From CALNXN01 sp942490645 (GTDB taxonomy: Bacteria > Pseudomonadota > Alphaproteobacteria > Rhodobacterales > Rhodobacteraceae): a DNA stretch of 64,000 bases. This document shows positions 25,924 to 34,428 of the stretch, one piece after another; position 1 is the first letter of the stretch, and each line of letters begins with the position of its first letter. Location: positions 39,003 to 103,002 of the forward strand of contig CALNXN010000001.1 of assembly GCA_942490645.1 (NCBI GenBank). The letters run 5' to 3'. Below the pieces are notes generated by a model, which made no database searches, was not told where the DNA came from, and worked only from the letters and a program-made list of their open reading frames with translations. Made by a program: the position numbers and the translations under genes.

Positions 25924-25967
25924 GCGTGCCCGTCGGCGCGCCCGCTCAGAGGGATCGCCAGCGCGCC
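25918..25967 (+). promoter_or_regulatory. Alternative hairpins of the leuA attenuator
   Basis: A perfect 9-bp inverted repeat, CTCTGAGCG (25918-25926) and CGCTCAGAG (25943-25951), starts within the last leader codons. A competing 7-bp pairing joins GGCGCGC (25935-25941) to GCGCGCC (25961-25967). The two cannot form together, as expected for an attenuator switch. No T-run follows, so termination would have to be Rho-dependent, or the switch could act on leuA translation. Confidence 0.55.
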
Positions 25968-26003
25968 AAGACACCAAAAGCAGACCATCGAAAGATCAAA
26001 ACC

Positions 26004-27572
26004 ATGACCACGACATCCAAACAGGACCGCGTCCTGATTTTCGACACCACATTGCGCGACGGCGAACAAAGCCCCGGCGCCACCATGACCCATGCCGAAA
26101 AGCTCGAGATTGCCGGGCTGCTCGATGATATGGGCGTCGATATCATCGAAGCGGGCTTTCCCATCGCCTCCGAGGGCGATTTCAACGCCGTCTCGGAAAT
26201 CGCAAAAAATTCCAGAAACGCCGTGATCTGCGGTCTGGCACGGGCTCAGCTGCCCGATATTGACCGCTGCTGGGAGGCGGTGAAACACGCAGCTCAGCCG
26301 CGTATTCACACCTTCATCGGCACCTCGCCGCTGCACCGCGCCATTCCGAACCTCGACATGGATCAAATGGCCGAACGCATCCACGAAACGGTCACCCATG
26401 CCCGGAACCTTTGCGATAATGTGCAATGGTCGCCAATGGATGCCACGCGGACCGAGTATGATTACCTCTGCCGCGTGATCGAGATTGCCATCAAGGCGGG
26501 TGCCACGACAATCAACATTCCCGATACCGTGGGCTACACGGCCCCCCGCGAAAGCGCGGATCTGATTGGCCGGTTGATTGCCGACATTCCCGGCGCGGAT
26601 GAGGTGGTGTTCGCCACGCACTGCCACAACGATCTGGGGATGGCCACGGCCAACAGCCTCGCCGCCGTTGAAGCGGGCGCGCGCCAAATCGAATGCACCA
26701 TCAACGGTCTGGGTGAACGCGCAGGCAACACCGCGTTGGAAGAGGTTGTCATGGCGCTGCGTGTGCGCAACGACATCATGCCGTTCCAGACCGGTGTGGA
26801 CAGCACCAAGATCATGAACATCTCGCGCCGCGTCGCGGCCGTGTCCGGATTTCCGGTGCAGTTCAACAAGGCCATCGTGGGCAAGAACGCTTTTGCCCAT
26901 GAAAGCGGTATCCACCAGGACGGAATGTTGAAAAACGCCGAAACCTTCGAGATCATGCGCCCCGAAGACGTGGGCTTGTCCGAGACCAATCTGGTGATGG
27001 GCAAACACTCGGGCCGTGCCGCACTGCGCTCCAAGCTCGAAGATCTGGGGTTCGAGTTGGGAGATAACCAGCTCAAGGATGTGTTCGTGCGGTTCAAGGA
27101 ACTGGCTGACCGCAAAAAGGAAATCTACGACGATGACCTGATTGCACTGATGCGCACCTCAACCGACCCGGACGCGGCCCGGATCAAGCTCAAGTCGCTC
27201 AAGGTTGTGTGCGGCACAGAAGGACCGCAGCAGGCCGATCTTGTGCTTGAAATCGACGGAGCCGAGGCAGCGACCACGCAGACCGGCGATGGCCCGGTCG
27301 ATGCGTGCTTTAACGCGATCAAGGCACTGGTGGATCATTCCGCCCGGCTGCAGCTTTATCAGGTGCAGGCCGTGACCGAGGGCACCGATGCGCAGGCTAC
27401 GGTTTCCGTGCGGATGGAGGAAGAAGGCCGCATCGTCACCGGGCAGTCGGCGCATACCGACACCGTCGTGGCCTCTGTGCTGGCCTATATCCACGCGCTC
27501 AACCGCTTGCTGGTGCGGCGCGAAAAGTCCGGCACCGATCGTCCGGAGATCAGTTACAAGGACGTCAGCTGA
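26004..27572 (+). CDS. leuA: 2-isopropylmalate synthase
   Basis: A 522-residue enzyme. The N-terminal HMGL-type TIM barrel has the signature FDTTLRDGEQSPG and the metal motif HCHNDLGMATAN. The C-terminal LeuA regulatory domain (about 385-510) is present, so leucine feedback inhibition is expected. It condenses acetyl-CoA with 2-oxoisovalerate, the first committed step of leucine synthesis. The start at MTTTSKQD is chosen from family length; the frame is open upstream through the leader region. The Shine-Dalgarno is weak (GAAAGA). Confidence 0.95.
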   Translation: MTTTSKQDRVLIFDTTLRDGEQSPGATMTHAEKLEIAGLLDDMGVDIIEAGFPIASEGDFNAVSEIAKNSRNAVICGLARAQLPDIDRCWEAVKHAAQPRIHTFIGTSPLHRAIPNLDMDQMAERIHETVTHARNLCDNVQWSPMDATRTEYDYLCRVIEIAIKAGATTINIPDTVGYTAPRESADLIGRLIADIPGADEVVFATHCHNDLGMATANSLAAVEAGARQIECTINGLGERAGNTALEEVVMALRVRNDIMPFQTGVDSTKIMNISRRVAAVSGFPVQFNKAIVGKNAFAHESGIHQDGMLKNAETFEIMRPEDVGLSETNLVMGKHSGRAALRSKLEDLGFELGDNQLKDVFVRFKELADRKKEIYDDDLIALMRTSTDPDAARIKLKSLKVVCGTEGPQQADLVLEIDGAEAATTQTGDGPVDACFNAIKALVDHSARLQLYQVQAVTEGTDAQATVSVRMEEEGRIVTGQSAHTDTVVASVLAYIHALNRLLVRREKSGTDRPEISYKDVS

Positions 27573-27582
27573 CGCCAAACAT

Positions 27583-27611
27583 CCAAGGCGGGCGCGTTTG
27601 CCCCGTCTTGG
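27583..27611 (+). terminator. Stem-loop after leuA; remainder of gap empty
   Basis: CCAAGGCGGG and CCCGTCTTGG pair over ten positions (one G-T) around a nine-base loop, directly after leuA. There is no T-run, so it is at most a Rho-assisted terminator or a 3' stabiliser. The remaining 267 bases up to mreB contain a perfect TTGACA at 27627-27632 without a convincing -10 at standard spacing, and no gene. Confidence 0.4.
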
Positions 27612-27878
27612 ACCAAGCGGGGCGTATTGACATGATGCCGACGTTGCCTTGATGCAATATCGGCACCAAATACAGTGAACAATTATCCCCGCATTAACTG
27701 ATTGTTTCCATTCATTCACCACAATTCGGCCATCATGATCCGCTGAAATCACAAAGCGGATTGGCGCTGAGAACGTGGTTAACGCCCCTTTCACCCCAAC
27801 GCCCCTCCGCCTATAAGAGAGCAAATCCCGCTCTCGTGGAGGCGCGGGACACAACGAATCGAGGCTAGGAATTTCGTC

Positions 27879-28925
27879 ATGGCAATCTTTGATAGCATCC
27901 GGGGGCTGTTCTCCTCTGATATGGCGATTGACTTGGGAACAGCCAACACGCTCATCTATGTGAAGGGCAAAGGCGTGGTTCTTTCGGAGCCGTCCGTGGT
28001 GGCCTACCACATCAAGGATGGCGTCAAGAAGGTGCTCGCCGTGGGCGAGGACGCCAAGCTGATGCTGGGTCGCACGCCGGGCAGCATCGAAGCGATCCGC
28101 CCCATGCGAGAAGGCGTGATCGCCGACTTTGACACTGCCGAAGAGATGATCAAGCACTTCATCCGCAAGGTCCACAAAAGATCAACGTTTTCAAAGCCCA
28201 AGATCATCGTTTGCGTGCCACACGGTGCAACCCCCGTGGAAAAACGTGCGATCCGTCAATCGGTTCTGAGCGCCGGTGCACGCCGCGCCGGCCTGATTGC
28301 GGAGCCCATCGCAGCGGCCATTGGCGCAGGCATGCCGATCACCGATCCGACTGGTAACATGGTCGTGGATATCGGCGGTGGGACGACCGAAGTGGCCGTG
28401 CTGAGCCTTGGTGATATCGTTTATGCGCGTTCGGTGCGCGTCGGCGGTGACCGCATGGACGAGGCGATCATTTCCTATTTGCGTCGCCAGCAAAACCTGT
28501 TGGTCGGCGAAACCACGGCCGAGCGGATCAAGACGTCCATCGGCACCGCGCGGATGCCCGACGACGGGCGCGGCACATCCATGCAAATCCGCGGCCGCGA
28601 CCTTTTGAACGGCGTGCCCAAGGAAATCGAAGTGACGCAAGCCCAGATTGCCGAGGCCCTCTCGGAGCCCGTTCAGCAGATTTGCGAAGCCGTCATGACC
28701 GCACTTGAGACGACTCCGCCGGACCTTGCCGCCGACATCGTGGATCGTGGTGTGATGCTGACCGGTGGTGGCGCGCTGTTGGGCGATCTTGATCTGGCGC
28801 TGCGTGAGCAAACCGGCCTTGCCGTATCGATTGCAGACGAATCCCTCAACTGTGTGGCCCTTGGCACGGGCAAGGCACTGGAGTATGAAAAACAACTCCG
28901 TCACGCGATCGACTACGACAGCTGA
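27879..28925 (+). CDS. mreB: Rod-shape-determining protein MreB
   Basis: A 348-residue bacterial actin. The phosphate-1 motif is DLGTANTLIYVKGKG (near residues 18-32), the phosphate-2 motif is DIGGGTTEVAVLSLG, and the adenosine motif is LTGGGALLGDLD. It polymerises under the inner membrane and directs lateral wall synthesis. AGGAA precedes the ATG. It is the first gene of mreB-mreC-mreD-mrdA-rodA, so the organism probably makes rods or elongates laterally. Confidence 0.98.
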   Translation: MAIFDSIRGLFSSDMAIDLGTANTLIYVKGKGVVLSEPSVVAYHIKDGVKKVLAVGEDAKLMLGRTPGSIEAIRPMREGVIADFDTAEEMIKHFIRKVHKRSTFSKPKIIVCVPHGATPVEKRAIRQSVLSAGARRAGLIAEPIAAAIGAGMPITDPTGNMVVDIGGGTTEVAVLSLGDIVYARSVRVGGDRMDEAIISYLRRQQNLLVGETTAERIKTSIGTARMPDDGRGTSMQIRGRDLLNGVPKEIEVTQAQIAEALSEPVQQICEAVMTALETTPPDLAADIVDRGVMLTGGGALLGDLDLALREQTGLAVSIADESLNCVALGTGKALEYEKQLRHAIDYDS

Positions 28926-28992
28926 TTTTCATTGAACCAAGGCCCCAAGTGGCAGACCATCCTGCCCAAAGGGTGCAGGGACCGACACCACA

Positions 28993-29877
28993 ATGGCCAA
29001 GGACCGATCCAGCAGCAGCGACTACACTGGCCCTCTGCGCCGGTTACTGCTCAGCGTCGTGCTGCTGTGCCTGTTGGGCCTGTTTCTGATCTGGCGCATC
29101 GACAGCCCGCGTGTGGAGCTTTTCCGCGCCCAGATCGTGGATCGTTTCGTGCCCAATATGGAATGGGCGATGGCCCCGGTCACGGGCACAATCAACTTGA
29201 TCCGCGACTTTCAAAGCTATCAGCGGCTGTCCGAACAAAACCGCGAACTGCGATCCGAATTGCGCCAGATGCAAGCATGGAAAGAGGCCGCGCTTCAGCT
29301 TGAACAGGAAAACGCGCGGTTGCTCGATCTGAATAATGTACGGCTTGATCCGCGCCTGACGTATATCACCGGTGTCGTGCTTGCCGACAGCGGCTCGCCC
29401 TTTCGGCAATCGGTTTTGTTGAACGTTGGCGCACGTGATGGCCTTGTCGAAGGCTGGGCCACAATGGACGGCATCGGCCTTGTCGGACGGGTGACGGGCG
29501 TTGCTCAAAACACCGCACGTGTGATCCTGCTGACCGATGCCTCGAGCCGTATTCCGGCGATTGTGCAACCCTCAGGACAACGCACCATCGTTGCGGGCGA
29601 CAATTCGGCGGCACCTCCTATCGACTTTCTCGAAAACAGCGATCTGGTGCGTCCCGGCGACCGGGTCGTCAGTTCCGGCGATGGTGGTGTGTTTCCTGCG
29701 GGCCTTCTGATTGGACAAGTGGCCGCTGATCCGTCCGGGCGGTTGCGTGTGCGCCTTGCCGCAGATTACGAACGCCTCGAATTTCTGCGCGTCCTGCGCC
29801 ACCATGGCACCGAGCCGGTCTCTGACACAGCACGCATCATCGGGCCGCAACTGCCCGCGACAGGTGTCAGCCAATGA
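28993..29877 (+). CDS. mreC: Rod-shape-determining protein MreC
   Basis: A 294-residue bitopic protein. The transmembrane helix is at about residues 17-35, a coiled coil (about 75-115, SEQNRELRSELRQ) follows, and then the beta-barrel MreC core. It connects MreB to the periplasmic synthesis enzymes. It starts 67 bp after mreB and its stop overlaps mreD by ATGA. Confidence 0.95.
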   Translation: MAKDRSSSSDYTGPLRRLLLSVVLLCLLGLFLIWRIDSPRVELFRAQIVDRFVPNMEWAMAPVTGTINLIRDFQSYQRLSEQNRELRSELRQMQAWKEAALQLEQENARLLDLNNVRLDPRLTYITGVVLADSGSPFRQSVLLNVGARDGLVEGWATMDGIGLVGRVTGVAQNTARVILLTDASSRIPAIVQPSGQRTIVAGDNSAAPPIDFLENSDLVRPGDRVVSSGDGGVFPAGLLIGQVAADPSGRLRVRLAADYERLEFLRVLRHHGTEPVSDTARIIGPQLPATGVSQ

Positions 29878-30413
29878 CCGATCTGTCGCTCACCCGCCTA
29901 TGGGCAATGCGCATGGCCTTTGCCGGACTGGTGGTCCTCATCCTTTTCTTCCAACTGCTGCCGCTCGACACCCTGCCGCGTGCATGGGCCGGGCCTGACA
30001 TGGTACTGGCCTTCGCCTGCGCATGGGCCTTGCGACGGCCGGAATTTGTGCCCATCTGGGCGCTGGCAGGGTTGTTTTTGCTCACCGATATGATTTTGCA
30101 ACGCCCCCCCGGTCTTTGGTCTGCGATTGCCTTGCTGGGGTGCGAAAACCTCAAGTCGAGGGCGCGTGGGTTGCGCGATGGCGGGTTTGCGACCGAATGG
30201 CTGACGGTGTGCATCACGCTGACGGGCATCATGCTTGCCTACCGCTTTGCCCTGATGATCACCTTTGTCGAGGCGCCCAGTCTGGGTTTGACACTGTTTG
30301 AATTGGTGATGACGATGCTATGTTATCCACTGGCGGTGGCGGTGACGCATGGCGTAATGGGCGTGCGCAAGTCTGTGCCCGGTGAACTGGACGGAATCGG
30401 AGGCCGATCATGA
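29874..30413 (+). CDS. mreD: Rod-shape-determining protein MreD
   Basis: A 179-residue integral membrane protein with about five helices and a short cytoplasmic tail. It is recognised by size, hydropathy and position between mreC and mrdA, with 4-bp overlaps on both sides. MreD is part of the elongasome membrane complex. Confidence 0.88.
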   Translation: MTDLSLTRLWAMRMAFAGLVVLILFFQLLPLDTLPRAWAGPDMVLAFACAWALRRPEFVPIWALAGLFLLTDMILQRPPGLWSAIALLGCENLKSRARGLRDGGFATEWLTVCITLTGIMLAYRFALMITFVEAPSLGLTLFELVMTMLCYPLAVAVTHGVMGVRKSVPGELDGIGGRS

Positions 30414-32353
30414 AACGCAACCGCGCTGATGTTGATGCCAGCCACCGGCGGATCACCCGCCGTGCGGCGGTGTTGGGTGGGGCGCAATTGCTGTTTATTG
30501 GCGGTCTGGCCGCGCGTATGCGCTATTTGCAGGTCGATCAGGCCGACCAATTCCGCCTTTTGGCCGAAGAGAACCGCATCAATATCCGCCTGATCCCACC
30601 GGAACGCGGCGAAGTGTTTGACCGCAATGGCGTGCGTCTGGCGCAAAACTCGCCCAGCTACCGGATCGTGATTGTGCGCGAAGACGCCGGAGACATCGAC
30701 GAAACCCTTGCGCGCCTGTCCAAGGTCATCAAGCTGGACGAGGCCGACCTCGAACGCGTGCGCGCGGAAATTCAGCGCTCGGCTCCGTTCCTGCCGGTGA
30801 ACGTCGCCGAAGACGTGACTTGGGAAGACATCAGCCGCGTGTCCGTCAACGCGCCCGCGCTTCCGGGGGTCACCCCCGAAGTCGGCTTAAGCCGGGTGTA
30901 TCCGCAGGGTGCGAACTTCGCCCATGTCCTGGGATATGTCGGCCCGGTTTCGGATTACGACCTGGACAAGATAGAAGATCCCGAACCTTTGCTGCTGATC
31001 CCTCGGTTCCAGATTGGCAAGGTCGGGGTCGAAACCAAGCTGGAACCTGTCCTGCGTGGCAAGGCAGGTGCCAAGCGCGTCGAGGTCAACGCCACTGGCC
31101 GCGTGATGCGCGAACTGGACCGTCAGGACGGGATTGCCGGGTCCGACATTCAGCTTACAATTGATGCGGAACTGCAAAACTACGTACAGGCGCGCCTTGA
31201 TGGCGAAAGCGCCAGCGCCGTGATCATGGATTGCGAAACGGGTGATCTGGTGGCCTGTGCATCGGCGCCTTCGTTTGACCCCAACCTCTTTGTTCGCGGA
31301 ATCAGTCAGGCGGATTACAGCACTCTGACGGGCAACACCTATCGCCCCTTGGCCAGCAAAACGGTGCAGGGGCTTTACCCGCCGGGATCGACTTTCAAGA
31401 TGATCACCGCGATGGCTGCGCTGGAAGAAGGGTTGATCGGCCCTGATGACACCGCCTACTGCCCCGGCCATCTTGAGGTGTCGGGCCGCCGCTTTCACTG
31501 TTGGAAACGCGCAGGCCACGGCTGGGTCGACTTGCAAAACTCGCTCAAGCAGTCCTGCGACGTCTATTACTATGACCTGGCCGTCAAAGTCGGGATCGAA
31601 AAGATCTCGGCCATGGCCAATCGCTTCGGGTTGGGTGTGCGCCATGACGTGCCGATGTCCGCCGTGGCCAAGGGGATCACCCCGACCAAAGAATACAAGC
31701 TCAAGACTTTCGGCGTCGACTGGCTTGTCGGCGACACGGTCAACTCCTCTATCGGTCAAGGCTTCATGCTGGCCTCCCCCTTGCAACTGGCTGTGATGTC
31801 CGCGCGCATCGCGACCGGCCGGGATGTAACGCCGCGCCTGATCAAGTCCATCGACGGGGTTGAACAACCTTTGGGCACGGGCGAGGACATGGGGCTTCAG
31901 GAAAACAACCTGCGCAAGATGCGTCGCGCAATGTACGACACCGTGAACGACAGGCGCGGCACGGCCTACCGCTCGCGCATTATCGACGACACGGTGCGCA
32001 TGGCGGGCAAGACCGGCACAAGTCAGGTACGTAACATCACCGCTGCCGAACGGCGCGCCGGGGTGATCCGCAACGAGGATTTGCCGTGGAACCGTCGGGA
32101 TCATGCATTGTTTGTGAATTTCGCGCCCTATGACACGCCGAAATACGCGGTTTCGGTGGTGGTCGAGCATGGCGGTGGCGGATCGCGTGCCGCAGCCCCT
32201 ATTGCGCGCGACATCACGTTGCAGGCGCTTTTCGGTGGCCCGCCACCGCTTGAGACATACCCCGCCGGCGACCGCGAACGCATCGAAGCCCAGCAGGAGC
32301 GTTTGCGCAACATGCGCCCGCCCGGCGCGTCAGATCGAAGCGATCAGGCATGA
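30410..32353 (+). CDS. mrdA: Penicillin-binding protein 2 (elongasome transpeptidase)
   Basis: A 647-residue class B PBP. It has an N-terminal membrane anchor (about 20-38), a pedestal domain with NRGVRLAQN-type motifs (EVFDRNGVRLAQN), and the transpeptidase domain. The active-site Ser is S327 in PPGSTFK (S-x-x-K), the S-x-N/D-type motif is LKQSCDVY, and KTGT is in GKTGTSQV. It crosslinks lateral peptidoglycan with RodA. It overlaps mreD and rodA by ATGA at both ends. Confidence 0.97.
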   Translation: MKRNRADVDASHRRITRRAAVLGGAQLLFIGGLAARMRYLQVDQADQFRLLAEENRINIRLIPPERGEVFDRNGVRLAQNSPSYRIVIVREDAGDIDETLARLSKVIKLDEADLERVRAEIQRSAPFLPVNVAEDVTWEDISRVSVNAPALPGVTPEVGLSRVYPQGANFAHVLGYVGPVSDYDLDKIEDPEPLLLIPRFQIGKVGVETKLEPVLRGKAGAKRVEVNATGRVMRELDRQDGIAGSDIQLTIDAELQNYVQARLDGESASAVIMDCETGDLVACASAPSFDPNLFVRGISQADYSTLTGNTYRPLASKTVQGLYPPGSTFKMITAMAALEEGLIGPDDTAYCPGHLEVSGRRFHCWKRAGHGWVDLQNSLKQSCDVYYYDLAVKVGIEKISAMANRFGLGVRHDVPMSAVAKGITPTKEYKLKTFGVDWLVGDTVNSSIGQGFMLASPLQLAVMSARIATGRDVTPRLIKSIDGVEQPLGTGEDMGLQENNLRKMRRAMYDTVNDRRGTAYRSRIIDDTVRMAGKTGTSQVRNITAAERRAGVIRNEDLPWNRRDHALFVNFAPYDTPKYAVSVVVEHGGGGSRAAAPIARDITLQALFGGPPPLETYPAGDRERIEAQQERLRNMRPPGASDRSDQA

Positions 32354-33489
32354 GTTATCTTGAGCATAACGTCAAATCCGTTCCTGCGGGTTTCAAGAAG
32401 ATCCTGTTCCTGAACTGGCCCTTGGCCGTTCTGCTGGCCAGCGTGGCAGGCGTTGGCTTTTTGATGCTGTACTCGGTTGCGGGCGGATCATTTTCGCCAT
32501 GGGCGGAACCGCAAATGAAACGATTTGCGATGGGCTTTACGCTGATGCTGATGGTCGCGATGGTGCCCATTTGGTTCTGGCGCAGCCTGTCGGGTCTCGC
32601 TTACCTGGGCACATTGGTGTTGCTGGTCGCTGTGGAATTGTTCGGCACCGTCGGCATGGGCGCACAACGCTGGATCGATCTGGGGTTCATGCGCCTGCAA
32701 CCCTCTGAACTGATGAAGATTACGTTGGTGATGTTGCTGGCGGCCTATTACGACTGGCTTCCTGCGCAAAAAACATCACGCCCGCTTTGGGTGATCGTTC
32801 CGGTGATCATCATTCTGGTCCCTGTGTTCTTGGTGCTGCGGCAACCCGATCTTGGCACCTCCATCCTGCTGTTGGCGGCAGGTGGTGGTTTGATGTTTCT
32901 GGCCGGTGTGCATTGGGCGTATTTTGCCGCCGTCGCCGCCAGCGTCATCGGCCTGATTACGGCCGTGTTCCAATCGCGCGGCACGTCGTGGCAACTGCTC
33001 AAAGACTACCAGTTCCGCCGCATCGACACCTTCCTTGATCCCAGCACGGACCCCCTTGGCGCAGGCTATCACATCACCCAGTCCAAGATCGCTCTGGGCT
33101 CTGGTGGGTGGACGGGGCGCGGCTTCATGCAGGGGACGCAAAGTCGTTTGAACTTCTTGCCGGAAAAGCACACGGATTTCATTTTCACCACATTGGCCGA
33201 AGAGTTTGGCTTTATCGGTGCGATATCGTTGTTGGGTCTCTACACGCTTATTCTGGTGTTTTGTATCTGGTCGGCTCTGCTGAACAAGGATCGCTTTTCC
33301 TCACTGCTGACGCTCGGCATTGCGCTCAACTTCTTTCTGTTTTTTGCCGTCAACATGTCGATGGTCATGGGGCTGGCCCCGGTGGTCGGCGTGCCCTTGC
33401 CAATGGTCAGTTTCGGTGGCTCTGCCATGTTGGTGCTGTTGCTTGCCTTCGGCCTGATGCAAAGCGCCCATGTTCACCGCCCAAGATAA
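32350..33489 (+). CDS. rodA: Peptidoglycan glycosyltransferase RodA (SEDS family)
   Basis: A 379-residue SEDS protein with about ten membrane helices. Typical segments are GMGAQRWIDLGFMRLQPSEL, RQPDLGTS, and FLPEKHTDFIFTTLAEEFGF. It polymerises glycan strands together with PBP2. It is the last gene of the elongasome operon and overlaps mrdA by 4 bp. Confidence 0.97.
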   Translation: MSYLEHNVKSVPAGFKKILFLNWPLAVLLASVAGVGFLMLYSVAGGSFSPWAEPQMKRFAMGFTLMLMVAMVPIWFWRSLSGLAYLGTLVLLVAVELFGTVGMGAQRWIDLGFMRLQPSELMKITLVMLLAAYYDWLPAQKTSRPLWVIVPVIIILVPVFLVLRQPDLGTSILLLAAGGGLMFLAGVHWAYFAAVAASVIGLITAVFQSRGTSWQLLKDYQFRRIDTFLDPSTDPLGAGYHITQSKIALGSGGWTGRGFMQGTQSRLNFLPEKHTDFIFTTLAEEFGFIGAISLLGLYTLILVFCIWSALLNKDRFSSLLTLGIALNFFLFFAVNMSMVMGLAPVVGVPLPMVSFGGSAMLVLLLAFGLMQSAHVHRPR

Positions 33490-33498
33490 GGCCCCTAA

Positions 33499-34428
33499 AT
33501 GATCAATATCCTTTTTGCCGCCAAGTCCGAGCGGTGGGACACTTACGAACATCCCCTCAAAACCGCGCTGCGAAATGCTGGCCTCACGGCACATCTTGCC
33601 ACCGACATTCCCGCCGATCAGGTGGATTACATCGTTTACGCCCCCAATTCAGACGTTCAGGATTTCGCGCCCTTCACCCGCGCCAAGGCAGTGTTGAACC
33701 TCTGGGCCGGGGTTGAAAACGTTGTCTGGAATGAGACGCTCAAAATCCCGCTGTGCCGGATGGTGGATCCGGGCATGACCCGGTCGATGGTCGAATGGGT
33801 CACAGGCCATGTGCTGCGCCATCATCTGGGGATGGACGCGCATATTAAAAACCCTGAACATATCTGGGCGCCTGCCGCACCACCTCTGGCCTCACAACGG
33901 CGCGTGACGATCTTTGGTCTGGGTGAATTGGGGCGCAGCGTGGCGCTGACCCTGCGCGGTCTGGGGTTCGACGTCGCCGGATGGAGCCGGAGCGCGAAAT
34001 CACTTGAGCAGGTCACGTGCTTTCATGGCGCGCAAGGTCTGAACGACGCTTTGGCGCGCACTGATATTGCCGTGTTGTTGCTGCCAGATACACCCGGCAC
34101 AGAAAACACCCTCAATGCGCAAACCTTGGCTTTGATGCCCAAAGGCGCGATCATCATCAACCCCGGGCGTGGCCCGTTGATTGACGATGATGCGCTACTT
34201 GCAGCACTCGAAAGAGGTCACATCGCCCATGCAACGCTGGACGTGTTCCGCGTTGAGCCGCTGCCACAGGGGCATGCCTTTTGGGCCCATCCGAATGTGA
34301 CCGTGACGCCGCATGTCGCCGCCGAAACCCGGCCCGTGACCGCGTCACAGGTGATCGCGGAAAACGTCCGACGATCCGAGGCGGGCGAGGATCTGCTTTA
34401 TGTCGTGGACCGCACCCTTGGGTACTAG
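33499..34428 (+). CDS. D-2-hydroxyacid dehydrogenase, glyoxylate/hydroxypyruvate reductase A type
   Basis: A 309-residue enzyme with an NAD(P)-binding GLGELGRSVALTL (near residues 137-149). The catalytic Arg is in the INPGRGPLIDDDAL region, with Glu in VFRVEPLP and His in PHVAAETRP. The group reduces glyoxylate and hydroxypyruvate. It begins nine bases after rodA and may be read from the same transcript. Its TAG overlaps the convergent peptidase stop in a shared CTAG. Confidence 0.88.
   Translation: MINILFAAKSERWDTYEHPLKTALRNAGLTAHLATDIPADQVDYIVYAPNSDVQDFAPFTRAKAVLNLWAGVENVVWNETLKIPLCRMVDPGMTRSMVEWVTGHVLRHHLGMDAHIKNPEHIWAPAAPPLASQRRVTIFGLGELGRSVALTLRGLGFDVAGWSRSAKSLEQVTCFHGAQGLNDALARTDIAVLLLPDTPGTENTLNAQTLALMPKGAIIINPGRGPLIDDDALLAALERGHIAHATLDVFRVEPLPQGHAFWAHPNVTVTPHVAAETRPVTASQVIAENVRRSEAGEDLLYVVDRTLGY

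Noticed and set aside
25806..27008. Minus-strand 400-codon open frame opposite leuA
   Set aside because: Shadow of leuA and its leader; no ribosome-binding site and no domain.
30887..32170. Minus-strand 427-codon open frame
   Set aside because: Complement of mrdA; His/Arg/Gly-rich product without family features.
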